Notes under the pieces: model-generated
The model's database searches: none
Told to the model about the DNA's origin: nothing
Seen by the model: only the letters and a program-made list of their open reading frames with translations
Part shown: positions 24,901-35,763 of the stretch, one piece after another
How positions within the stretch are numbered: the first letter of the stretch is position 1
Layout of the letters: each line of letters begins with the position of its first letter
Assembly: GCA_015143295.1 (NCBI GenBank)
Contig: CM026557.1
Span: forward strand, 29,173,760 to 29,237,759
Direction of reading: 5' to 3'
DNA: 64,000 nucleotides
Source of the DNA: Tetracentron sinense
Lineage: Eukaryota > Streptophyta > Magnoliopsida > Trochodendrales > Trochodendraceae
Made by a program: the position numbers and the translations under genes

Positions 24901-25022
24901 TAAGGTTGTGATGCTGGACCGGGTTGAGTTTATTGGCTTGTAAACTCAGCGGCCGTTTGTTTTCTCTTCCTTTATATCCTTTTTTTTTTTTAATTTATAT
25001 GATGAATTATTGATAAAAAAAA

Positions 25023-25458
25023 AACATCTAGCATTAGTGAAAAATTAGATTATTAACATACAAAAGGAAAATAAAATAAAAGGGTGAGACATACAATTGG
25101 TGAATTCGATTGAAAGGCGCAACCTCAAACTAATAATCCTTTTTTAGAAGTCACTGATTCTGATTCGTTATTTCCAAAAATAGTTATAGTTGTGTAATTA
25201 ACTACTTTACCGAATAAATCTAATTTAGAAATAAGAAAAAAATCAAATTGTTAACAATATAGGACAAGATAAGAAATTAAAAAAATGTGGAAACTTACCA
25301 TGAGAGAATCCTAGAGCGAATGACAGTCGCGAAAGCTAAAGGGCAGCCGAGAGCAAGGTTCATGCTAGGCTTAATGGCCCTTGAGCGGAAGTCGTTGTTC
25401 ACGCTTCGTTCCATATAGCTCACATGATGTAGTTGAATAATGTAGGAGTACATAAAAC
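25023..25458 (-). repeat. Tandem array, segment VI (part of a type-A unit)
   Basis: Array sequence resumes after the LINE tail at CATCTAGCATTAGTGAAAAA, includes GGCCCTTGAGCGGAAGTCGT and GATGTAGTTGAATAATG (type A marks), and is cut at GTACATAAAAC by the second hAT-like element. Confidence 0.82.
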
Positions 25459-25942
25459 CATAGTTCAAAAACATGGTGAGTCATCCGAGTAACTCGGCTG
25501 AGTTACTCGACTCGACTTAAAACTTGGAGGAGACGACACTATTTAGGGAGTTACTCGGGTAACTCAGCTGAGTTTTTTTTGACTCGCCCAACTAGATCGA
25601 GTCACAGAAGGATATTTTTATCATTTTTATTTTTTGAAAACCTAAACTCAAATGTCACACTGTTTTTAAATTATATTTTTTGCGGGCTACAAAACCAAAC
25701 CTATAATGGGTTCTGTTAAACCTGCTTTTAAGCTTGAGGCTACAAAACTAGCTTACTATGGGTTCTTTTAATCCAGGTTTTTCAAGTTATTTGTGGTTTA
25801 ATCTTGAATAAAATGCCAAGAATTGGTATATGTATTACATATATATTCCGTGTTAGAACGAGTCGAATTTTTATCGAGTTTTTCGAGTTACTCAACTCGA
25901 CTAACTTTCGGTCGAGTCGAGTTTTCGGGTTTTTGAACCATG
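25459..25942. mobile_element. hAT-like MITE, 484 bp
   Basis: It is flanked by an exact 8-bp duplication CATAAAAC (25,451-25,458 and 25,943-25,950) within an array unit. The termini are inverted repeats, CATAGTTCAAAAAC at the left and CATGGTTCAAAAAC as the reverse complement of the right end (13 of 14). The subterminal parts are dense in ACTCG/CGAGT motifs that can pair with each other. There is no coding capacity; mobilisation would need a transposase supplied in trans. The 8-bp duplication and C...G ends fit hAT. Confidence 0.75.
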
Positions 25943-28363
25943 CATAAAACAAATTTAGACAATCAGTTTTCTTACACATAAAATTTGAATGAATAATATA
26001 AAAATATAAGACTTAAGAGTAAAAGAACCAAGTAGAGAATTATATACTGATCGAGTAATTAGTAGAGAATTTCCCTTAAAGACATCTACTCACCATTGAT
26101 TAACTCGCAAAGACAAATACTAACACTTGATAAATGATAGAAAAGTGATTCATACATATAACTAAGGCAATTGCCAGCAATATACAACCCCACTATCTAG
26201 CAATTTGCGCCCCCATTATCTTGCCAGAAGGAGAAACACTTTGGGGGTGGGCCCCACCAAACCCCAAGTACTTGTCGAAATGGAAGGAGTAGGATGTCTA
26301 CGACCAGCGAGTCTATAAATAGTAAACTCCTAATTTTTTTTTACTTCTTTTAATAATTATACTTTAAGTTATAGACTCACATCTTGCATTAGTGAAAAAA
26401 TAGATTATTAAGATACAAAAGAAAATTAAAATAAAAGGGTGAGACATACCATTAGCGATGTCGATTGAAGGGCGCAACCTAGAACTAATAGTCTTTTTTT
26501 AGTAGTCACTGATTCTGCATTGTAATTTCTAGATAGTTATAGTGATGTTATTAAGTACTTTAACCCAATAAATCTAATTTAGAAATAAGAAAAAAAAATC
26601 AAATTGTTAACAATATAGGACAAGATAAGAAATTTAAAAAATTGGGAAACTAATCATGGGGAATCCTAGAGCAAATGACAGTCGCGAAAGCTAAAGGGCA
26701 GCCGAGAGCATGGTCCATGCTAAGCTTAACCTTGACCAGAAGTCGTCGTTCACACCTCGTTACATATAGCTCACATGTTGTACTTGTATAATGTAGGAGT
26801 ACATAAAAAAAAATTCAGACAATCAGTTTTCTTACATAATAAATTCTGAAAGAATAATATCAAAGTATAAGACTTAAAAGTACAAGAACTAAGCATCAAA
26901 TTATATTCAAATCAAGTAATTAGAAGAGAATTTCTCTTAAGGAAGAAATCTTCTCAACATTTATTAAGTCGCAAAGACAAATACTAACACTTGATAAAAG
27001 ATAGAGAAGGGATGCATTAATATAACTAAGGCAATTGCTAGCCATATACACCCCCACTATCTTGCCAAAAGGAGACACACTTTGCGGGTGGGCCCCACCA
27101 AACCCCAAGTACTTGTCGAAATGCAGAAAGTGGGATGTCTACGACTAGCGAGTTTATAAATAGTAAAATCCTAAATTTTTTTTATTTTTTTTAACGATTA
27201 TACATTAAATTATAGACTAACATCTAGCATTAGAGAAAAATTAGATTATTAACATACAAAAGAAAAATAAAATAAAATGGTGATACATACAATTAGTGAA
27301 GTCGATTGAAAGGCGCATCCTAAAACTAATAGTCATTTTTAGAAGTCACTGATTCTGATTCGTAATTTCCAGATAGTTATAGTTGTGTAATTAACTACTT
27401 TACGAAATAAATCTAATTTAGAAATAAGAAAAAAAATCAAATTGTTAAGAATATAAGACAAGATAAGAAACTTAAAAAATTGGGAAACTAACCATGGGAG
27501 AATCCTAGAGCAAATGACAGTCGTGAAAGCTAAAGGACAGCCGAGAACACGGTCCATGCTATGCTTAACCTTGACCAGAAGTCGTCGTTCATGGCTCGTT
27601 ACATATAGCTCACATCGTGTAGTTGTATAATGTAGGAGTACATAAAACAAATTGAGACAATCAATTTTCTTACATAATAAATTCTGAATGATTATAAAAA
27701 TATAAGACTTAAAAGAACAAGAACTAAGTAGAGAATTATATATAGATCGAGTAATTAGTAGAGATTTTCCCTTAAAGAAGACATCTACTCACCATTGATA
27801 AACTCGCAAAGCCAAATACTAACACTTGATAAATGATAGAAAAGTGATTCATCAATGTAACTAAGGCAATTGCTAGCCATATACGCCCCCATTATCTTGC
27901 CAGATGGAGAAACACTTTCGGGTGGGCCCCACCAAACCCCAAGTACGTGTCGAAATAGAAAAAGTAGGATGTCTACGACCAGTGAGTCTAAAAATAGTAA
28001 AATCCTAATTTTTTTACTTTTTTAAACGATTATACTTTAAGTTATAGACTAACATCTAGTATTAGTGAAAAAATAGATTATTAAGATAGAAAAGAAAATT
28101 AAAATAAAATGGTGAGACATACCAGTAGTGACGTCGATTGAAAGATGCAACCTAGAACTAATAGTCCATTTTTAGCAGTCACTAATTCTGCATTGTAATT
28201 TCCAGATGTTATAGTGGTGTTATTAACTACTTTACCGAATAAATCTAATTTAGAAATACGAAAAAAAATCAAATTGTTAACAATATAGGACAAGATAAGA
28301 AATTTAAAAAAGTGGGAAACTATCAATGGGAGAATCCTACAGCAAATGACAGTCGCGAAAGCT
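25943..28363 (-). repeat. Tandem array, segment VII (about 2.8 units, reverse orientation)
   Basis: Exact GTGGGCCCCAC palindromes lie at 26,247, 27,088 and 27,922. Unit type is A at about 25,370-26,250 and B at 26,725 and 27,560. The array ends at AGTCGCGAAAGCTAAA (about 28,363), where sequence homologous to the inside of the 17.3 kb hAT-like element begins without its left terminus. No further array unit is seen to the right in this window. Confidence 0.85.
26247..26322 (+). promoter_or_regulatory. Putative promoter-like module kept in array units (TCP-type palindrome plus TATA box), example unit
   Basis: GTGGGCCCCAC (26,247-26,257) is an 11-bp near-palindrome that fits the GTGGGNCCCAC consensus known for plant class I TCP factors. 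About 56 bp further on is TATAAATAG (26,314-26,322), a canonical plant TATA box. The pair recurs at about the same spacing in most units; the palindrome is exact in about half of them (for example 670, 5,446, 7,723, 9,445, 16,063, 16,884, 27,088, 27,922). In the left arm (1-6.3 kb) the TATA box reads leftward, in the right arm rightward. Promoter activity is inference only. Confidence 0.3.
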
Positions 28364-28828
28364 AAAAACTCAGAAATGCGATTTTTTAACGAGTAATGAA
28401 GTTGGCTCCGGACCCGAGTTGGCCGACCCGTGAGATCGTCTGAGTTATTGAAACATCATTTTTTTTCTTTTTTAAAACCCTACAGTATGTAAACGAAAAA
28501 GGGGTGGTGGAGTTAGGGCACGAAATCCCCCACACCCAATAGCCTCACCCTCTCATCCGGAAATCTCTGGCCAGCGATAGTGGTCGGCGATCAACAATGG
28601 CCGGAGATAAACTGTAAGTCTCTCTCCTCTCTCTGTTCTCTGTTCTCTCTCCTCTCTCCCTGTTCCCTATATTCCCTCTCCGAGAAGAACTTCTCTCCTC
28701 TCCTCTCTTCTTCTCCTCTCTTCTTTTCTTTTCTTTTCTTTTACATTCTCATCAACAGTGAACTTCTTTTCTTTCCATTTTTTCAGTGGAGGAATACTTA
28801 CCTAGAGGAAAAGAAGAGCATTTTTTTC
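28364..28828. mobile_element. Left part of a truncated hAT-like element (relative of 17,339-18,519)
   Basis: From ACTCAGAAATGCGATTTTTTAAC onward it parallels 17,400-17,860: the same GAAACATC plus T-run, AACCCTACAGTAT, GGCCAGCGATAGTGGTCGGC, CT-rich tract and CCTAGAGGAAAAGAA blocks. The left terminus is missing, so about 60 bases were lost at the junction with the array. The element is split by the LINE at 28,829-31,556. The frame 28,580-29,041 that spans into the LINE is fortuitous at its start. Confidence 0.7.
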
Positions 28829-31556
28829 AAGGCCAAATTACGTGTCTGGAGTAAAGATCGCTTCAGCAATATTAGCTCCCGTGTCCATATTGCCAAGCAA
28901 GCTCTTCACACTGCTCAAACCCAGCTCAATCTGAATCCTCATGATGATACCCTTATTGCTGAAGAGAAACAACTTCTGACACATGAGATATTAAGGGTCG
29001 TAACATTACGGATAGTGTTCTCCTCACACATGAGCTGGTAAGAAATTACCATCGTGATAAAGGGGCCCGCCGATGCGCAATCAAAATAGATCTTAGAAAA
29101 GCTTTTGACACTCTTCGATGGGATTATATAATCACTTTGCTGCAAATGATGGGCTTCCCATCCGTTTTCATCAGTTGGCTGCTACCTTGCTTCACCACCC
29201 CAAGTTTCTCAGTAGTCATCAATGGAACGCCTCAAGGATATTTCAGAAGCTCTCGAGGGCTGCGTCAAGGCGACCCTCTATCACCTTTCCTTTTTGTTAT
29301 AGCCATGGAAGGATTCTCTGCACTTCTTGATCAAGCTATGCATGCAGGGCTCATTCAACCCCACCCCAGGTGTGCTAACCCCTTAATCTCGCACATTAGT
29401 TTCGCTGATGACTTGTTTTTTTTCCTTAAAGCAGATCTAGCTTCAGTATCCGAGCTCGGCAAAATTCTATCTACCTTCTCATCTCTCTCGGGGCTCCATC
29501 CTAACCACCAGAAAAGTCAAATGTTCTTCGCTGGCACGTCCTCAAGCATCAAATCTGCATTTAAACGAATTCTGAACTTCCGGATTGGGAACTTGCCTGT
29601 TAAATATTTGGGATTGCCATTAATCTCTGGCCGACTATCTGCATCATCCTGCCAACCGTTGATTGATCGGATACTCACCAAAGTTCAAAGCTGGAAATCC
29701 TATTTTTTATCTTATGCGGGACGGACAGAGCTCATCAAATCAGTGCTCAATAGCTTTTATTTATATTGGACTAATCTTCTTACTCTTCCCAAATCAATTT
29801 GTAAGCAGATTGATCAAATTTGCTGCAACTTTTTGTGGCCTGGCCCTGACCTCCGAAGAAAAATCCACCCGATCGCCTGGTCGACTGTCTGCTGTCCCAA
29901 GACTGAGGGTGATTTGGGTATACGGAAAGTGATTGATTGGAACAAAGCGGGAATTCTTAGGCAAGTTTGGAGTATTGCAAATCGGGTGGACAGTTTATGG
30001 GTCAAATGGTGCTACGCCAAACTGATTCGGAACAAATTCTTCTGGACCCTCAAAATCCCTTCAGAGTGCTCCTGGATATGGCGAAAGCTTCTTCAATGTC
30101 GCCACCTTGCTAAAGAGATTATTACCCAGTCTATTGCAAATGGAGCTTCTACTTCTCTGTGGCATGATCCTTGGCTTCCTTTGGGCATCTTATCTGAACG
30201 ATTTGGAAATCGTATTCAGTATGATTCCGGTTTACCTCGTGATGCTTCTGTGGCAACCATTATCTCAAATTCTGACTGGGACCCTCCTCCGGCAGTCTCA
30301 GCCGATCTCCTCACTGTTTGGCAAGAATTGCAAAATGTAGCCCTCAACAAATCCTTGCCTTCAGATCGTGTTATCTGGACACCAAGTAGTAAGGGTCGCT
30401 ATTCGCTTAAATCAGCTTGGGAAAGCATTAGAGATCAAAACCAATTGACTCCATGGTGGTCTCTGCTCTGGACAGGTAAGTACATACCTCGGCACTCCTT
30501 TATTTCTTGGCTGGCTCTCTCAAACTGCCTCCAAACGCAAGACCGTCTTCTCAGTCTACATATCACCACTCAGTCCAGATGTGTTTTCTGTTGGGCATCC
30601 CCAGAGAATACTGGTCATCTGTTCTTTGATTGCAGATTCACGAATCAGATATGGACTTATGTGCTCAACTTATGCTGCTACCCCTCTCGTTTGATTCTTC
30701 CTTGGGACCGTGAGGTGGAATGGGCTGCCAAAGAATTCCATGGTTTGAATATAGTCCCAAATATTAAGCGAATTGTTTTTTGTGCCGTACCATATTTGGA
30801 ATGAAAGGAACAGCAGAATTTTCTCTAATTCTTCCAAGCCCATTGAGAATATTATCAACAACATCATCACCGATACTAGATTGAAGTTTGGTGCATCCAC
30901 TGCCCAGGTAGAAGATTCGCCACACACCAGAAGATTTTTGAATCAATGGCAGATATATCCTCGATTTACCATCAAACCACAGCTATGGTGCTCTTGGTCC
31001 CCTCCCCCAATAGATCATTGGGTCCTCAACAGCGATGGCTCTGTAAGAAATGGAGGTGCAGGTTTTGGTGGAATCATTCGAAACAATTTGGGTGTCCCTT
31101 TGGTGGCTTATGCTACTGGAATAGCTGATACAGACATCCTAAAACTTGAGATCATGGCCATTGCAAGAGGGTTGGAAATTGCACGGCAATTTGGTGTGAA
31201 CAAACTCGTGATTGACTCAGACTCCTTACAAGCTACAAGATTCCTCAAATCCACCAGTGAACCCCCTTGGACTCTAAGTAACCTTGTTGCTTACTTCAAA
31301 CTTCTTCTGACAGATTTCCACTCTTATTCTATCCACCACATTTGGCGTGAAAGCAATACTGCTGCTGATTTTTTGGCAAAATTTTGTACTAGTATCTCCT
31401 ATACAGTTCTTTTACCTAGAGAATTTCCCTCTGATCTTTCTTCTCTTCTTGAGAAGGACAGAGTTGGTTGTAAATACCCTAGATTGTAATCTCTTTTTCT
31501 ATTAATATATCTGGTCGGGGTCCACCTAACCCCGGCTTACCTTCCAAAAAAAAAAA
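28829..31556 (+). mobile_element. 5'-truncated LINE with RNase H domain (family I)
   Basis: It is flanked by a 15-bp target duplication, AAGAGCATTTTTTTC (28,814-28,828 and 31,557-31,571), and ends in a 3' UTR with the hairpin CGGGGT-CCACCTA-ACCCCG (about 31,516-31,534) followed by CTTACCTTCC and an A run. It begins inside ORF2, between endonuclease and reverse transcriptase. Compared with the copy at 61.9-64 kb it also lacks about 0.6 kb internally: EEKQLLTHE (about 28,985) is joined directly to the KGRNI-type block (about 29,000). Target-primed reverse transcription explains the truncation, duplication and tail. Confidence 0.9.
28999..31489 (+). pseudogene. LINE ORF2 fragment: reverse transcriptase, zf-RVT and RNase H
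   Basis: The homologous frame is open from about 29,000 (KGRNITDSVLLTHEL) through KIDLRKAFDTLRWDY and RGLRQGDPLSPFLFV, with FADD at 29,401-29,412, on to 30,804. There a one-base change in a T run (near 30,776-30,785) shifts it, and the protein continues in another frame at 30,773-31,489. The middle (about 30,360-30,680) is a zf-RVT region (SLKSAWESIR, HSFISWLAL, CVFCWASPENTGHLFFDC). The C-terminus is an RNase H of the RVT_3 type with the acidic residues in NSDGS, KLEIMAI and IDSDS, ending HIWRESNTAADFLAKF. Only the frameshift and the lost N-terminal part prevent function. Confidence 0.85.
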
Positions 31557-31571
31557 AAGAGCATTTTTTTC

Positions 31572-31605
31572 CGGAGAGGAGTGCTAGTGCACCGTGGTGG
31601 GGTAA
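31572..31605. mobile_element. Right remnant of the truncated hAT-like element
   Basis: CGGAGAGGAGTGCTAGTGCACC matches GGAGAGAAGTGTTAGCGCACC at 17,872, just past the point where the LINE inserted. Similarity fades after about 31,605, so the right terminus of this copy is also missing or replaced. Confidence 0.55.
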
Positions 31606-31958
31606 AGTTTGCATGGTCTTGATTCCAGGCTGCGTGTGCCGAATGCACATCATCCACTTCAAAATACATGGAGATCTTTCTACTGCAGGGTTTCCCTCAT
31701 AGATAAGAAACAAAGATAATAAGGATGAGATGGTATGCATAAGTTCCATTTTCTTGTAGAAACTATAAATTTATTAGATTAAATGGTGGTTTGGTTTGGC
31801 TTCTTCTTACTCGCCTCCAAAACCCTAGTGTTGCGTAAATTTGAATCAATCATACAACAAAAGGATTCTGTGGATTTGATACTCTATAATGTAGGAAAGA
31901 TTATAGCATGAGAAGATTATAGTAGTTGAATGAGAAGATTATAACAGTTGAATCAAAG
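31606..31958. other. Unassigned spacer between the hAT-like remnant and LINE family II copy 2
   Basis: No gene seen. The final part (about 31,895-31,996, running into the LINE ORF1 start) contains three or four imperfect ~24-bp repeats of GAAGATTATAGCAGTTGAAT. The 5' end of the LINE could lie anywhere in this stretch; I could not match it to the 5' region of copy 1 (19,010-19,106). Confidence 0.5.
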
Positions 31959-34540
31959 ATGAGGAAGAAGATTATAGCAGTTGAATTATAGACTTTTGAC
32001 TTCGGTAGTGAGGAAGGCAGAGATGGTTTGGTGGTGAAGATAACATAGCGTGGAAGGGGTACCTCAGTGGAGATTCAGCTGGAGGAGCGTAGTTTCTGGT
32101 GTTTGCTTCGATTCATGGGGAATTGCGTGAGATTATCAAAGGCTTCTTACTGGGTGGAGCATTGCCAATGCTTGTCTAAGGTTATCATTTTAGAAAGGAA
32201 GAGGAACTTGTTTGGGGAGTTCATCTCCCTAATGGCTATAGCGTTGGATAGTGGAAGGAGAAGGTGGATCATCTTCCCAAGGGCAAAGCAGGGTTTCGAC
32301 TGGGAGGGGGTATTTTCATCTTTGAACTATGTCATTTCGGCAAGATTTTGAGTTGGTAATCCAGGGGTGGGAATAGTGGAACAGAAAGCCCCCGGTTAGG
32401 TTCCAGGAAGGCAAAACTTTTAGATCTCCCCTGTCTGAAGCTAAGGAGGTCTCGTCTCTCTCTAAGGGTTGGTGGGACAGAGCCCTAGTCTGTGCTTTTC
32501 CCCAGGCGTGTGTTAGATGGTCTAAGGTGGAGGAGTTCATTCACTCCCTTCTTCCTTGCAGCGAGCGTCCCCCACTGATTCCTTTCATTGGAGGAAAAGG
32601 TTTATCGTTGTTAAGAATCTAGCCTTGGTGAAGGACTTGTGTGCTCAAGCCCCTTGGCAGTTTCCGGGAGTAGGGTCTCTGCTAATGCATTGCTGGTGGC
32701 CTAATTCGAATCTTCTTCTTGAGCCTTTCTTCAAGGGCTCCTTATGGCTGGGTATTCTAGGACCCCTGCTGCATCTATGGAACTCTAATACCTTTCGCAA
32801 GATAGGGGATGATTACGGAGGTTTTATGGCTATTGACGAGAACACCTCCCTCCATGTCAAATCTTCGTCTAGCTCGGATCAAAGTCTTAGCAGTTAACAG
32901 GGAGCTCATCCCCCGGTGTTTGAACTTCGCTATCCAAGGTGGGATGCTTAAGTTAGGTATCGTTCTGTTAGCAGAGGAGGAAGTGGGCAACTTTGGCGAC
33001 CTGAGTTATCTCCGGCAAGGGAAGGTTAAGGGAAAGAGGGTCGCAGAAGGGGCAGTCCCTAAGCTTTCAGTGACATCCAATGGGAGTCAGTCACGTGGGT
33101 GGTCAACATCTTTTTGAGAAGTCAGAGAGGAGACTTAGAAGGAAAGAAGGGGAGAGGGAGGGCGGGAGACCCAGGAGACGAGGAAGACAACTACAGTAGG
33201 ACCTGTAAAGGAGGGGCTGTGTTCGGCTATCAGCCTAGGGGAAACCCTAGTTCTTTCACGAAAATGGGTGGAGACAGAGCTGGACGAGGGCGTAATTTGA
33301 AAAGAAACCAAAAACGGACCTTGCATCGACGACAACAGAGGTAGGTATAGAAAAGATCCTCGGGGATGGTGGCCTGTCGGGAGCTGCGGATCCGCTTGTT
33401 TCTGGTCTGGGGAAGATCGGTTTGGAGTAAGAATGGAAGGAGGTTAGTGTTCACGGCCAGGGGGAATCTATAGCCGAGCCTCAAGTTGCTGAGGGGCCTT
33501 TTAAGTGTGGGCCTGATGGCCTTGTCAATCTTTCTAGTCCTGGGCCCAACCGAATAAGTTTGGGGGAGGGGCCCAAGGCTTTTCTGCATTTAGAAGGTTT
33601 AGTGGGCTCTATGAGGATCGGGCTCGCGGTAGAGGGCTCGAAGCTTTTAGAGCAGGGCCAGGGCTCCATCTCGAAGAGATCAGGTTCTATATCAATAAGG
33701 GCTTCACATCAGATCCTTTCGGTGAGGAAGAGGTCTGAGTCGAGGGGAGGCCTTTTTGGCTCTGAATCGATAGTGAAGGGGATCAAAATCAGATCCGGTT
33801 CAGGGGAGGAATACCGAGCTTTCAGGGCAGCCCTTTCGAAGGAGGAGATCAAGAGTTTCGCAATGCCTTCTCCAATAGGCAAACCCAGGGAAGACAAAGG
33901 GGGGCAGCTTCCCGTTGATCTGTCTTCTTCAAGTATATGCCTGGAGGGTAGATTCTGGGAAGTTGCTTCAGGTAGTTCAGAGTTAAAGCAATATACCCCT
34001 CTGGTCTTCGCAGAGCTGAAGACATGGAATCCACCAGAGAAGGAGGTCAGTGAATCTTTAGGTAGAGGTTCATCCCAAAATTTCTTGAAGGAGATTGGCC
34101 CAGATGATATGGGAGTTACCCAAAGGTCACCTATTGAGATGGTAAGCCTGGGCCAGCGCCAATTTGGGAAGGAGGAGACGTTAAGGGGAGTGCCAGTGAT
34201 CAGGCAGGATGCGTTTAAAGGTGAGGGGAGTGGGTCTCTGTCATCTCCCCAATTACCATTAGGGCTGAGTGGCAAGTGTCTGGGGGAGACTCAGGTGTTG
34301 CTTCCTCAGATGGTTGAGGAGGAGGTCGCAGATTGGGTGGCGTCTCAATTGAAGGGAGTGGGCAAGGCTCTGGGTCTCTCTACGAAAGGGCTCGAGTTAG
34401 AGACCAGCAGAATTTTAGAAAGCATTGAAGGAGAGAATAAGGGGGAAAGGGGCAGATCTATAGTCAAGCAAAGTGGAGGAAGAAGAAGTGTTTCGGTAAG
34501 GGAAAAGAGACATTTGGAATGTAGTATTAGCTACGACTGA
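31959..34540 (+). pseudogene. LINE ORF1 (DUF4283-type), decayed; C-terminal 326 codons intact
   Basis: The ATG at 31,959 begins RKKIIAVEL, parallel to copy 1, but two in-frame TAG codons follow before the open stretch 32,067-32,351 (SFWCLLRFMGNCVRL, RRRWIIFPRAK). The frame then shifts repeatedly (32,556-32,897 with LLHLWNSNTF and AIDENT, equivalent to the DUF4283 core; 32,809-33,117). The last part, 33,560-34,540, is one clean 326-codon frame rich in Ser, Gly, Lys and Glu, ending KRHLECSISYD, probably a disordered RNA-binding tail. No CCHC knuckle was recognised. Not functional as a whole. Confidence 0.75.
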
Positions 34541-34552
34541 GTCAGGGGGAAT

Positions 34553-35497
34553 ATGGGCTTGGTCAATTCGAAATCCTCTTGGGACCTTAAAGTGTATAGA
34601 AATGGTCTCTCTATCATCTCTTGGAACATTAGAGGGTTGGGGCAGGTGGAGAAGAGGGTGGCAATCAAAAAATTCGTTAGCACCAAGCACCCTGTGATTT
34701 TATGCATTCAGGAAACAAAGTTAGAAGTGACTCAGGAGTTCCACATTCGAGATTTGCGGGGGAGTCGGGTTTCAGGGTGGATCGAGCTTCCGTCTTTGGG
34801 AGCTTCCGGGGGCATTTTGCTCATGTGGGATACAGCGAGAGTGGAGGTGATGGAGTCGGAGTTGGGGGCTTTTTCGATATCCATCTTATGTCAGATGATC
34901 AGGGAGGACTTTCAATGGGTTTTCTCAGGGGTGTATGGTCTGGTAGGAAGGGCCGAAGACATAGCGTTTTGGGAGGAATTGGATAATGTTAGTGTGCGGT
35001 GGGGCCTACCTTGGTGCTTAGGTGGGGACTTCAATAGCATTTGGTTTCCCTCAGAAAGAAAAGGTGGCAGAGCGTTTTCTCCCAAGATGCGGAGGTTTGG
35101 TGCTTTTATTTTTCGTCACAGTTTGATTGATTATCCATTAAGGGGAGCTCAATACACTTGGTCGCAAGGGGGTAACAATGGTATAGCTATTCACTTGGAC
35201 CGCTTCCTCATTACTCAAGAGTGGGAGGCTCATTTCCCAAATGCTATTCAGTCATCTCTTCCTAGGCCAATTTCAGATCATGTGCCCATCTTCTTAGAGA
35301 CAGGGAGTTTATTGGGGGGCCCAAGCCCTTTCCGGTTTGAGAATATGTGGTTGGAGGATGAGCGGTTTCTAGCCGTAGTAGTCGAGGTGTGGAGCCAATC
35401 TAGAGGGTGGGGGTTAGCTAGTACTCATTTTGGGATTAAACTTAAATCCTTAAAAGCTCGTTTGAGAGTGTCAAGGAGGTTTACGGTAGCATTCTAG
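34553..35497 (+). CDS. LINE ORF2 N-terminal part: intact AP-type endonuclease domain
   Basis: This is a 314-codon frame starting 12 bases after the ORF1 stop. It contains the complete exonuclease-endonuclease-phosphatase fold signature: Asn in SWNIRGLG (about residues 24-31), Glu in CIQETKL, Asp and Asn in GGDFNSIW, and the terminal SDH in PISDHVPIF. In plant L1 elements this domain nicks the target strand to prime reverse transcription. The frame breaks at 35,497 by frameshift just after KSLKARLRVSRRF; the linker continues in other frames to 35,760, where the CACTA terminus cuts it. It keeps all catalytic residues, unlike copy 1, but has no reverse transcriptase attached. Confidence 0.85.
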   Translation: MGLVNSKSSWDLKVYRNGLSIISWNIRGLGQVEKRVAIKKFVSTKHPVILCIQETKLEVTQEFHIRDLRGSRVSGWIELPSLGASGGILLMWDTARVEVMESELGAFSISILCQMIREDFQWVFSGVYGLVGRAEDIAFWEELDNVSVRWGLPWCLGGDFNSIWFPSERKGGRAFSPKMRRFGAFIFRHSLIDYPLRGAQYTWSQGGNNGIAIHLDRFLITQEWEAHFPNAIQSSLPRPISDHVPIFLETGSLLGGPSPFRFENMWLEDERFLAVVVEVWSQSRGWGLASTHFGIKLKSLKARLRVSRRFTVAF

Positions 35498-35763
35498 TGC
35501 GGCTCACCAGGTTGCTAAGGGAGATAGAAGCCTTGGATGGTAAGTATGAGGTGAGAGATCTTACCCCCTCTGAAGTTAGAGAGAGATGAAAAGAAGTTGG
35601 AGTACATATCTACCCTTAAGCTTAAAGAGATAAGTTCGAAGTAGAAAGCAAGGACGCGTCGGTTGAAAGAGGGAGATGGCAACACAAAATTCTTCCATAG
35701 AATGGCTATCACAATCGGAAAAAAAACTTTATCTCCAAGTTAAGGGTGGATGGGAGGTGGGTT

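Larger units (their letters stand above)
19010..25022 (+). mobile_element. Near full-length but decayed LINE (family II, copy 1)
   Basis: About 6 kb of non-array DNA separates TTATAGACT (19,009) from CATCTAGCATTAG (25,025); the intact unit would read GACTAACATCTAGC. The insert has an L1-type layout: ORF1 (19,107-21,633), ORF2 (from 21,630, endonuclease then reverse transcriptase) and a terminal A run (25,015-25,024). No clear target duplication is visible; only a couple of bases could be shared, so a small target deletion or erosion is likely. Many frameshifts and stops make it non-functional. It lacks the RNase H domain seen in the family I LINEs of this window. Confidence 0.85.
31880..35760 (+). 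mobile_element. LINE family II, copy 2, cut by the CACTA terminus
   Basis: It has the same order and similar proteins as the 19-25 kb LINE (ORF1 with LERKRN and RRRWIIFPRAK, ORF2 with SIISWNIRGLGQ). It stops at 35,760 at the segment corresponding to 22,740-22,800 of copy 1, just before the reverse transcriptase. The next bases are GTT then CACTACAAAA, the CACTA end. The missing 3' part is not found elsewhere in the window, which implies that the CACTA extends past 64 kb. The 5' boundary is approximate. Confidence 0.82.
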
